This document shows positions 1 to 5,429 of a DNA stretch of 8,877 bases, piece after piece (within the stretch, counting starts at the first letter, position 1; every line of letters begins with the position of its first letter). Where the stretch lies: positions 1 through 8,877 of the forward strand of contig JAGVEU010000109.1 of NCBI GenBank assembly GCA_020057985.1. The letters are read 5' to 3'. Below the pieces are notes generated by a model. That model was not told where the DNA came from and did no database searches. It saw only the letters and a list, made by a program, of their open reading frames with translations. Made by a program: the position numbers and the translations under genes. Source of the stretch: Calditrichota bacterium (lineage in GTDB: Bacteria > Electryoneota > RPQS01).

Positions 1-396
1 TCAGGCACTGCCAGAGGCCGCCTCTCGGCAGGCTGGGCAATGAATGTGCTTTTTCACGATACTACGGCACTCGTTTCCGCAGCTCGGGGAATTGTTCGCA
101 ACGCCGATTTGCTCAGTGAAGATATGGAATATCAAACCGCAAAGTACGAGGCCATTCGCGCTTTAGGACTTCATGGAGCCGTGGATCAAGTAGAAGATAT
201 TGCGCGAATGGCAGACGACAAAAACCGACTGGTTCGCTATACCGCTTGCGACTATCTGGGGTTGTGCGCCAAGAATGGAGACACAGCAGCCTTGAATGCA
301 CTCAAGAGTATTGCCGAAAAGAATCAAGACCCTGACATCCGAGGATCGGCGAAAATGTATCTCAGCAAACTGGACCCACAGGAGAATCAACGATGA
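1..396 (+). CDS. Exported HEAT-repeat-like protein, copy 1 (5' end outside window)
   Basis: The frame is open from the first base, so this is the C-terminal 131 codons of a longer gene; the ATG at 40 is probably internal, because the homologues in copies 2 and 3 are 304 and about 314 residues. The protein is all-helical with repeated amphipathic helix pairs: AKYEAIRALGLHGAVDQVED, then a unit with LVRYTACDYLGLCAKNG, then DIRGSAKMYLSKL. This is the look of HEAT/PBS-lyase-type repeats. It matches the ends of the other two copies: TAKYEAIRAL resembles TAKYQAIQIL in copy 3, and the closing R..AK..L..L pattern is present in all three. HEAT repeats are known as protein-binding scaffolds; no catalytic residues are visible. 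Its stop overlaps the start of the amidase-like gene (ATGA, 393-396), implying coupled translation. An exported location is inferred from the signal peptides of the other copies, since this N-terminus is missing. Confidence 0.8.
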   Translation, partial: SGTARGRLSAGWAMNVLFHDTTALVSAARGIVRNADLLSEDMEYQTAKYEAIRALGLHGAVDQVEDIARMADDKNRLVRYTACDYLGLCAKNGDTAALNALKSIAEKNQDPDIRGSAKMYLSKLDPQENQR

Positions 397-1064
397 GACT
401 AAATCGCAAATGCGTTCTTACTTTCCTGCTGATTGTTACAGCAACCGGAGTGCTAAAGAGCCAACCAACAAATGGAGACTTCTGGGCAACACGAGCGAAC
501 GAATATGCCAGAATGTACTGCAACACAATAAATCCCGAATATGGTGACCCTCCTCCTGGAGGGACGGATTGTGCCCGTTTTGCCAGCCAGTGTGCTCAGG
601 CTGGTTGCGCTGGACTTTGCGAATGGAACAACAATCCAAATCCTTCGTATCCAGATCATGTTCCTATCGGCAATTTTGGCCCATGCCAGAATTACTGGAA
701 TCAGCAGCCGGAGAATAGTTGCGATCATGGTGTTGGCTGTATTGCATGTGGAACCGGGTATCACACAACGATAAACTTCGCCAATGATCTTGCGTGGTGG
801 CTTTATTGTTCGACGAGTTTCTGGCAGATGGCATTTGATGTCACAACACCTGAGTCCGTTCCAGCCTGGGTTGGCTCAGGGACCTTTTGCGTTATTCAAT
901 GGTCTAACCTTGATTGGCATGCTGGATATATCGTCGCGGGTGCGGGTCAGAATGCATGGGTTGTTCAGCATAGTAATGACCATTGCTATCCCACTCAAGA
1001 TGATGAAAATGGTCGTGCCAGTCAAATGACTGTACAATGGTTGATGGCGAGATTGTCCCCATAA
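393..1064 (+). CDS. Secreted Cys-rich Amidase_6-like protein, copy 1
   Basis: A 223-residue protein. Its start is set by AGGAG at 380-384, eight bases before the ATG, and by the ATGA overlap with the preceding gene. Residues 1-23 form a Sec signal peptide (basic start, then VLTFLLIVTATGV, likely cut near LKS/QP). The mature part begins with ATRANEYARMYC and DCARFASQ (Cys60). This resembles the DCxNFxSQ signature I know from the putative amidase domain Amidase_6, an NlpC/P60-type papain-like fold whose Cys is the nucleophile. His176 in DWHAGYIVA and the polar HSND segment (193-196) fit the remaining catalytic positions. Twelve Cys lie after the signal region, suggesting disulphides outside the cytoplasm. 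Features shared with copies 2 and 3 are GC..L after the nucleophile motif and a conserved His in HTTI (His124). The substrate (peptidoglycan peptide or another amide) is not known. No C25 gene follows, unlike in the other cassettes. Confidence 0.82.
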   Translation: MRLNRKCVLTFLLIVTATGVLKSQPTNGDFWATRANEYARMYCNTINPEYGDPPPGGTDCARFASQCAQAGCAGLCEWNNNPNPSYPDHVPIGNFGPCQNYWNQQPENSCDHGVGCIACGTGYHTTINFANDLAWWLYCSTSFWQMAFDVTTPESVPAWVGSGTFCVIQWSNLDWHAGYIVAGAGQNAWVVQHSNDHCYPTQDDENGRASQMTVQWLMARLSP

Positions 1065-1092
1065 GTGCCAAATTATTATAGAATTTACATTT

Positions 1093-1130
1093 TGGACATG
1101 CGTGTCCAGAGCTAAGTTGCTTTTTTTTTT
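1093..1130 (+). terminator. Possible rho-independent terminator after copy 1
   Basis: A perfect 6-bp inverted repeat, TGGACA / TGTCCA with a TGCG loop (1093-1108), lies 28 bases after the amidase-like stop. A run of ten T follows at 1121-1130. The T run is separated from the stem by 12 bases, which is not the classic arrangement. A shorter T run is also part of the downstream promoter repeat, where it may act as an AT-rich UP element instead. It is plausible but not certain as a terminator. Confidence 0.4.
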
Positions 1131-1244
1131 AGACTTAACCAAAATAACGCTTGACATTTTGAATAGGTTGCCATATATTATATACGTTCTTCTGCTATCG
1201 CCCAACGAAACCAAGAGACGTGAATCGTGAGTAGAGTTCAACCT
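1113..1244 (+). repeat. Conserved promoter-leader repeat, copy A
   Basis: A block of about 130 bases nearly identical to 5098-5225. Differences are concentrated in the T run and the stretch after it, plus a few bases around 1196-1201. The region from the -35 box through about 45 bases past the presumed transcription start is almost unchanged. It includes the spacer between the promoter hexamers, which is identical at 16 of 17 positions. The repeat sits immediately before the cassette 2 HEAT-like gene; its partner lies before the cassette 3 HEAT-like gene, so the pair brackets cassette 2 as direct repeats. Confidence 0.9.
1151..1179 (+). promoter_or_regulatory. Sigma70-type promoter of cassette 2
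   Basis: A perfect -35 box TTGACA (1151-1156) is followed by a 17-base spacer and a -10 box TATATT (1174-1179). A T/A-rich stretch upstream could serve as an UP element. The same elements with the same spacing occur in repeat copy B. Transcription would start near 1186, giving a leader of about 250 bases before the ATG at 1435. Confidence 0.8.
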
Positions 1245-1434
1245 TCTTTCAACATCTACCGTCGATGATATTGAACGACGCAAAGCTAACAAATTATGGA
1301 CGTTTCATGATAATCTCAAGAATGAAAGCTGCGCGTCAGACGATCTGGTCATAATTCTATTGACTTGCTAATGTACGGATATATAGCGTCGAATTTAACT
1401 ATTTTTCATATGTTCCCTCACAAGGAGACAAATA
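1245..1434 (+). other. Unique part of the cassette 2 leader
   Basis: This stretch between the end of the conserved repeat and the HEAT-like start has no counterpart in front of cassette 3. I see no convincing gene. A weak second promoter is possible, with TTGACT at 1360-1365 and TATAGC at 1382-1387 (16-base spacer). A clear Shine-Dalgarno AAGGAG at 1422-1427 serves the ATG at 1435. Confidence 0.45.
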
Positions 1435-2349
1435 ATGAAATGGATATCAACATGGCTGATAATGGCCATGCTTGTTCTAACAACAACTCCGAACTGTCGC
1501 GCCAGCGATTTTGGAGATTTTGACAGACATCTCGATGATCTGGAGAAGTTCCTGGCCTGGTACACTCCACCACATACGCTGGATGCAGAGAAACGAGTGG
1601 AGTTGGACGGTGGAATGGGTTTATACCTCTCGGATCTCAGACACTTGATTGAACCGGTTGATCAGGTAAGAAGGGCTCGTGCGCTTGCGGTATTGGAGCG
1701 GATTTTCTCTGAGCGGTATGGATCGCGGTCTCCGGCGAATGCTCTTAGATTCCTAAACGATTATAATCCCACTCGTGCGCGAGAGTTGGCCTATGGCGGA
1801 ATTCTGGACTCTAACGCTCTTATCACAAGGGCATCCGCAGCGGTTCTTCTCGAGGGCGGAGAATGGGATGTTGCTGCGCCAATTCTGGACAGTTTAGGTG
1901 ATTTTGGAGGTCTCACCAGCACCAAAGATCCCCGTGCGATTAGGCATCTTCGCTATACTATTGAAACAACGGATGATCCGGATCGTAGCGTGTCTGCTGC
2001 CTACTATCTGGGATATGTGTACAACGAATGGGACACATCACTCACTACAGCAAGGCGCCAAGCCTTACAGAACCGTGACGAATTGTCGAATTCCGGTCGC
2101 TTGACATTATTGAAGATACTGCAGAATGGAACGACTTCTGAAGATGTCATGGCGATCTCACGGTTCCTTGACGATACGCAAGGGATTATCGCCCGTGAAG
2201 CACTCGAAGCGTTAGGGAAAATGACCATGCATGGCGTTCCGGCTGCTGAAACAACCCTTCTGGATCTGGCCGAAACTGGTTCGGAGGAGACCAAAGCCCG
2301 GGCAAAGCGCTTTCTCAAACACCTCAAAGAGATGGAGGACAAGAGATGA
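1435..2349 (+). CDS. Exported HEAT-repeat-like protein, copy 2
   Basis: A 304-residue protein starting seven bases after AAGGAG. Residues 1-23 are a signal peptide (MKWIS, hydrophobic LIMAMLVLTT, likely cut after CRA). The rest is predicted helical, with Arg/Ala/Leu-rich units from about residue 65 to the end, such as QVRRARALAVLERIF, ITRASAAVLLEGGEWD, SVSAAYYLGYVYNEWD, IIAREALEALGKM and TKARAKRFLKHLKE. This is characteristic of HEAT/PBS-lyase-like solenoids, which generally bind other proteins. A motif shared with copy 3 spans R.SAA.LL..G.EWD through KDPRAI..LRY (KDPRAI at 164-169) and is distinctive of this local family. No enzyme motif is seen. Its stop overlaps the next start (ATGA, 2346-2349). 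An adaptor, inhibitor or immunity role towards the co-translated amidase-like protein is inference only. Confidence 0.85.
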   Translation: MKWISTWLIMAMLVLTTTPNCRASDFGDFDRHLDDLEKFLAWYTPPHTLDAEKRVELDGGMGLYLSDLRHLIEPVDQVRRARALAVLERIFSERYGSRSPANALRFLNDYNPTRARELAYGGILDSNALITRASAAVLLEGGEWDVAAPILDSLGDFGGLTSTKDPRAIRHLRYTIETTDDPDRSVSAAYYLGYVYNEWDTSLTTARRQALQNRDELSNSGRLTLLKILQNGTTSEDVMAISRFLDDTQGIIAREALEALGKMTMHGVPAAETTLLDLAETGSEETKARAKRFLKHLKEMEDKR

Positions 2350-3041
2350 GAGCTACAACGTTACGAACGCTGCTATGGATTCCTGTCCTATGCCTGATGA
2401 CCCAACGGACAGCTCTTTCTTGGGATGTGAGCGATGCCGTTGCTTACGCGCAGTGGTACTGCTCTGAAAGCCCGCGCAACACCGCTTATTGCTATCAGTT
2501 CAACCTCAACTGCGCCAACTTTCTTTCACAGATCCTCACATATGGCTGTCAAAACCTATGTGAGGCGCCATATCCGGTCAGCTGCGGTTCCGCCATAGAC
2601 AATGATGCAAACTGTAATCAGTGCGATGGGTATGACACGCACAGGACGATCCTCGGAGCCGTCAATTTGCGTAATCATCTTAGTGCAAGGACTGCCTATT
2701 ACCAAAAGGTAAGAAACCCCAACACGCCTAATGTTGACTACTGGACAGCCCCAATGAATGTGCCGAGCTGGATTGGAGAGGGTGACATTATTCTGTTTGG
2801 AAACTCGACCGGTTTGCATCGACACAGCACGTTTGGCGGTTGGGGGAACGGCTATTCAGTTGGGCTTTACAGCAATTCCGATCCTAGCTGTGGTTCCTAC
2901 ACTCTGTCTACCTACTGGTCGCGTTGGGGCTCAGGTGCTCCGCCCCCCGACGGCGACTACTTTGATCGCTTTTGGATATTTCACGTGATCGCATCACCGG
3001 GTACTCAAGAAGAACTAACTGGCACAGGAGAAACGAAATGA
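2346..3041 (+). CDS. Secreted Cys-rich Amidase_6-like protein, copy 2
   Basis: A 231-residue protein. Its Shine-Dalgarno GGAGG (2334-2338) lies inside the end of the HEAT-like gene. The signal peptide covers residues 1-25 (LRTLLWIPVLCLM, likely cut near ALS/W). The mature region has AVAYAQWYC, then NCANFLSQ with the presumed nucleophile Cys56. It continues with GC..LCE, a conserved His in DTHRTI (His99), GEGDIILFG and His160 in LHRHSTFGG. LYSNSD (174-179) sits at the place of the third polar catalytic position. The order is that of Amidase_6 / NlpC-P60-like amidases. The residue before the nucleophile is Asn, where copies 1 and 3 have Asp. Nine Cys remain in the mature chain. Identity to copies 1 and 3 is low outside the motifs, so the duplication is old. 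Translation is coupled on both sides by ATGA overlaps, downstream to the C25-like gene. Confidence 0.82.
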   Translation: MRATTLRTLLWIPVLCLMTQRTALSWDVSDAVAYAQWYCSESPRNTAYCYQFNLNCANFLSQILTYGCQNLCEAPYPVSCGSAIDNDANCNQCDGYDTHRTILGAVNLRNHLSARTAYYQKVRNPNTPNVDYWTAPMNVPSWIGEGDIILFGNSTGLHRHSTFGGWGNGYSVGLYSNSDPSCGSYTLSTYWSRWGSGAPPPDGDYFDRFWIFHVIASPGTQEELTGTGETK

Positions 3042-5143
3042 ACAGGTTCCAATTGCACCACACACTCATTTGGTTCAGCAGCATTCTGCTGCTGTCCATG
3101 GCTTTTGCACAGCCGAATTTTGTTGCTCCCGGCAATGCCGAGGTGTTGCTGGTTACTCACTCTAACCTGAGAACCCCGAACTGGGTGCCTGGGCATCCCG
3201 AGGCTTGGGAGACAATGTTGCTGGAACAGAAAACATTGCAAGGCCTCGATGTCGCCATTGTTGAAGTATCAGATGGTCAGGTGCAGTCGCAAATCAAGCA
3301 GAGCATCCTTGGCAATCTGGGCACCGCGACTTTTCTTTATATCATTGGCGACGCGAAGCGACCGGCGCCTAACAATGATTGCGAACGGAATAATGGCATA
3401 CCTGGAACATGGTTGGATGCGAATGCCTCTGAGCCAAGTGTTCCACCGGCTAACTTTGCTGCCGGCAACATAGTCCCGAACTGGTATGACGTGGAAACCC
3501 TGGATCTTCTGTGGGGCTTCTATAGTGATGGCCGCGATTGGCGCGCAACTGATCACGGTTACGTTGATTACAACGATAACATCCGGATCGGACGATTGCC
3601 CGCTTCCACTCAGCAGGAAATCCTCGATTACCTCGGCAAGTGTGGTCAGTACCTCAGCCTATCCGCTTCGCCAGCTTGGTCCACGCGGATGCTCTGGGCG
3701 AATGACAACGGAAACTTCGGCTGCAACGGGACTCCGGGTGAATGGACATACCGGTGGGAAAACGCGTGGCATGATCATGTTCCCTCTACCACTCCGATCA
3801 CCGTCATGCACAGCACGGACTATATCGGAAGCGCGGAATCGTCCTACAGGACGGCTATCAACAACGGCTATGGCGTCGTTACCAGCTTCGGACCATGCGG
3901 TGCCGCCAATCAGCTCACTCGCTTCTACTTTGGGAGTTCCTCTTATGAAGGCTTCGCAAACATCGGAATGTATCCGCTCTTGATTGCCGCAAGCTGCGAT
4001 CAGGGAGGATTTGACCAGTTCACTTACCCGATGTCTGGCGACGTGCCTCTTTGTTCTGTACCGATTACAGAGATTCCTTGCGTAGTGGAGAAATTGCTTC
4101 TTCTTCCCCAAGCGGGCATCATCGGCGCCATTGCGCCTACTGGCGCCACTACGGGTATGGCCGATGGACTGTTCGTGTACCACTTTTTCGAAGGGATATA
4201 CAATAGGAGCATAACCAACTTCGGTCACCTGCTTCGGCACGCGCAGATCGCTTCGAGACCATGGTTTGACAAAGAAGCATTCACCTATGGCAGATTTATC
4301 TTGCTCGGGGACCCTACTCTGAGTCTACCCTATCAACCTTTCGCTCGAGGTCGTTGGACTGCCGCCAGCTCCCCCATCCGTGTTACTCAATCTCTTTCTA
4401 TACCTGAAGGCGGAAGCCTTACAATTGAGGCAGGTACGACGGTAATTTTCTCGCCGGGAGTTTCCTTGACGGTCTTGGCCGGTGCGAGTCTCATCGCCGC
4501 GGGCACCGCGCAAGCGCCGATTCATCTTCAAGGCACCGGATCAACCCCTCAAGAAGCGTGGCGCGGCATCTTCTTCCACAGCAACAGCAGCCAGAATCTG
4601 CTCGATCACTGTGTCCTTGATAATGCTACGGTTGGCGGGCGTGGGATGGCGGGGTCATCGGCGGTGGTGCGCAATTCCACGTTCAACAATTGCGGCATCG
4701 CCGTTTCCACAAACAATGGCGGACAGCTTTCGGTTCAGAGCTGCACTATCGCCGGCAGTCGTTACTACGGAGCCGTAGCGGCCGGACGCTCGATCTTGAA
4801 CTTCACCGGCGGCAGCATCACAGACAGCAAACGCGCGGGAATTTGGTCGGCCGGAATTGCCTATGTGTCTATGAACGGAACCTCGCTCTCCGGCAACGGT
4901 CTTACTGCAGATCAACTCGCCGCAAGGGTGATGATCATGAGACTGCTCTTATGCGCATTGCTCTTGCTGGCCGTTCTGCTCTCCTTCTCAGAAAACCGAC
5001 GCGCGAGAAGCCTCTTTCTTGTCCTCTCAATATCGAACGCTAATGGCCAAACAGGACAATTGGAAAAACGCATATCATTATTAAACCGTAAGTTACGTAA
5101 GTTGCTTTTTTTGTACTTAGCCAAAATTCGCTTGACATTTTGA
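3038..5143 (+). CDS. Secreted C25 (gingipain-like) protein with beta-helix, copy 2; 3' end rearranged
   Basis: A 701-codon frame. I chose ATG 3038 because AGGAG (3026-3030) precedes it by seven bases, it forms an ATGA overlap, and a signal peptide follows at once (LIWFSSILLLSMAFA/QP); the frame extends upstream only into the amidase-like gene. Residues about 30-440 match peptidase C25: EVLLVTHSNLRTPNW, IIGDA (102-106), IRIGRLP (182-188), SFGPCG, AASCDQGGFDQF (nucleophile Cys320) and GIIGAIAPTG. The family His, normally GHG about 33 residues before the Cys, is replaced (Pro286-Cys287-Gly288), so proteolysis is doubtful. Residues from about 445 form a right-handed beta-helix (LTIEAGTTVIFSPG, NSTFNNCGIAV). 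From residue about 632 the chain changes to MRLLLCALLLLAVLLSF plus a basic stretch, then an AT-rich tail ending inside the next promoter. The native C-terminus therefore appears lost. Confidence 0.82.
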   Translation: MNRFQLHHTLIWFSSILLLSMAFAQPNFVAPGNAEVLLVTHSNLRTPNWVPGHPEAWETMLLEQKTLQGLDVAIVEVSDGQVQSQIKQSILGNLGTATFLYIIGDAKRPAPNNDCERNNGIPGTWLDANASEPSVPPANFAAGNIVPNWYDVETLDLLWGFYSDGRDWRATDHGYVDYNDNIRIGRLPASTQQEILDYLGKCGQYLSLSASPAWSTRMLWANDNGNFGCNGTPGEWTYRWENAWHDHVPSTTPITVMHSTDYIGSAESSYRTAINNGYGVVTSFGPCGAANQLTRFYFGSSSYEGFANIGMYPLLIAASCDQGGFDQFTYPMSGDVPLCSVPITEIPCVVEKLLLLPQAGIIGAIAPTGATTGMADGLFVYHFFEGIYNRSITNFGHLLRHAQIASRPWFDKEAFTYGRFILLGDPTLSLPYQPFARGRWTAASSPIRVTQSLSIPEGGSLTIEAGTTVIFSPGVSLTVLAGASLIAAGTAQAPIHLQGTGSTPQEAWRGIFFHSNSSQNLLDHCVLDNATVGGRGMAGSSAVVRNSTFNNCGIAVSTNNGGQLSVQSCTIAGSRYYGAVAAGRSILNFTGGSITDSKRAGIWSAGIAYVSMNGTSLSGNGLTADQLAARVMIMRLLLCALLLLAVLLSFSENRRARSLFLVLSISNANGQTGQLEKRISLLNRKLRKLLFLYLAKIRLTF
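4466..4793 (+). repeat. Beta-helix coding repeat, copy in cassette 2
   Basis: These 328 bases align without any gap to 8550-8877. I count 27 mismatches, about 92% identity. They change 7 of about 109 codons, and 16 of the 27 differences are silent. The upstream protease-like parts of the two genes are far more divergent. The segment encodes beta-helix coils from SLTVLAG through NSTFNNCGIAV to YYGAVAAGRS. Confidence 0.9.
4937..5143 (+). pseudogene. Possible start of a lost fourth cassette gene, fused in frame
   Basis: Inside the rearranged end of the C25-like gene an ATG at 4937 is preceded by an AAGGG Shine-Dalgarno-like sequence (4924-4928). It opens with a textbook signal peptide (MRLLLCALLLLAVLLSF) followed by basic residues. 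The remaining frame (68 codons in total) crosses into the promoter repeat and stops in it. This could be the truncated beginning of a further secreted protein that once followed the C25 gene. Alternatively, the hydrophobic stretch plus SENRRARS could act as a C-terminal membrane anchor of the C25-like protein itself. I cannot decide between them. Confidence 0.35.
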
Positions 5144-5225
5144 ATAGGTTACCATATATTATATACGTTCTTCTGCAACCGGCCAACGAAACCAAGAGAC
5201 GTGAATCGTGAGTGGAGTTCAACCT
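5098..5225 (+). repeat. Conserved promoter-leader repeat, copy B
   Basis: This is the partner of 1113-1244. It keeps the T run (shorter here, seven T), the complete promoter and the leader segment up to AGTTCAACCT, after which the two sequences diverge completely. The 3' end of the C25-like reading frame lies within it, so the repeat marks a boundary at which the upstream gene was cut. Confidence 0.9.
5132..5160 (+). promoter_or_regulatory. Sigma70-type promoter of cassette 3
   Basis: TTGACA (5132-5137), a 17-base spacer and TATATT (5155-5160), identical in arrangement to the cassette 2 promoter; the spacer differs at one base. Transcription would begin near 5167. The -35 box and spacer overlap the last codons and stop of the preceding fused frame. 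Confidence 0.8.
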
Positions 5226-5233
5226 GCGCCTAA

Positions 5234-5289
5234 CCGTGCAGCGTATCACAACAACAAATACATGCAAAGTCCAAGGCCTTACTGCACGG
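5234..5289 (+). promoter_or_regulatory. Inverted repeat in cassette 3 leader
   Basis: CCGTGCAG at 5234-5241 is perfectly complementary to CTGCACGG at 5282-5289 across a 40-base loop. It lies in the untranslated leader between the conserved repeat and the HEAT-like gene. It is absent from the cassette 2 leader. It could form an 8-bp RNA stem or be a protein-binding pair of half-sites; it may also be chance. Confidence 0.35.
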
Positions 5290-5429
5290 GCTAAAGTTGA
5301 TATTCACTTCGGAAAATGGAGGAAACAATGTTAGTTTGCAGGCGATTGGCGCCACTTCTTGCATGGCTCTGTCTCACTACGCAGAATAGACAATATAATG
5401 ATAGTAAAACCAAATATGGAGGTGCATTC

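Noticed and set aside
876..1292. Minus-strand frames here and at 5040-5267 that encode a shared peptide (RRLNSTHDSRLLVSL).
   Set aside because: They are the reverse complement of the promoter-leader repeat; the similarity is explained by the DNA repeat, there is no start signal, and flanking residues do not match.
1229..1369. Open stretch in the leader reading DDIERRKANKLWTFHDNL, looking protein-like.
   Set aside because: No start codon or ribosome site, and the corresponding leader of cassette 3 encodes something unrelated. A decayed gene fragment cannot be excluded but is unsupported.
2972..3037. Upstream ATG at 2972 as start of the cassette 2 C25-like gene.
   Set aside because: It lies inside the amidase-like gene with no ribosome site and would place a polar, Arg-rich segment before the signal peptide; ATG 3038 has AGGAG and the ATGA overlap.
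3659..4240. A 193-codon minus-strand frame across the C25-like domain.
   Set aside because: It is antisense to a gene whose frame is strongly supported by family motifs; no Shine-Dalgarno and no recognisable protein features.
5201..5233. Tiny GTG-started frames in the conserved leader (four codons in copy A, ten in copy B), considered as attenuation peptides.
   Set aside because: Weak ribosome site, different lengths in the two copies, and no enrichment for any particular codon.
5226..5300. GCCTAAC near an inverted repeat, considered as an integron attC site.
   Set aside because: The complementary GTTRRRY end is not present (the nearest is GTTGATA) and the pairing is limited to 8 bp; cassettes contain their own promoters, unlike typical integron cassettes.
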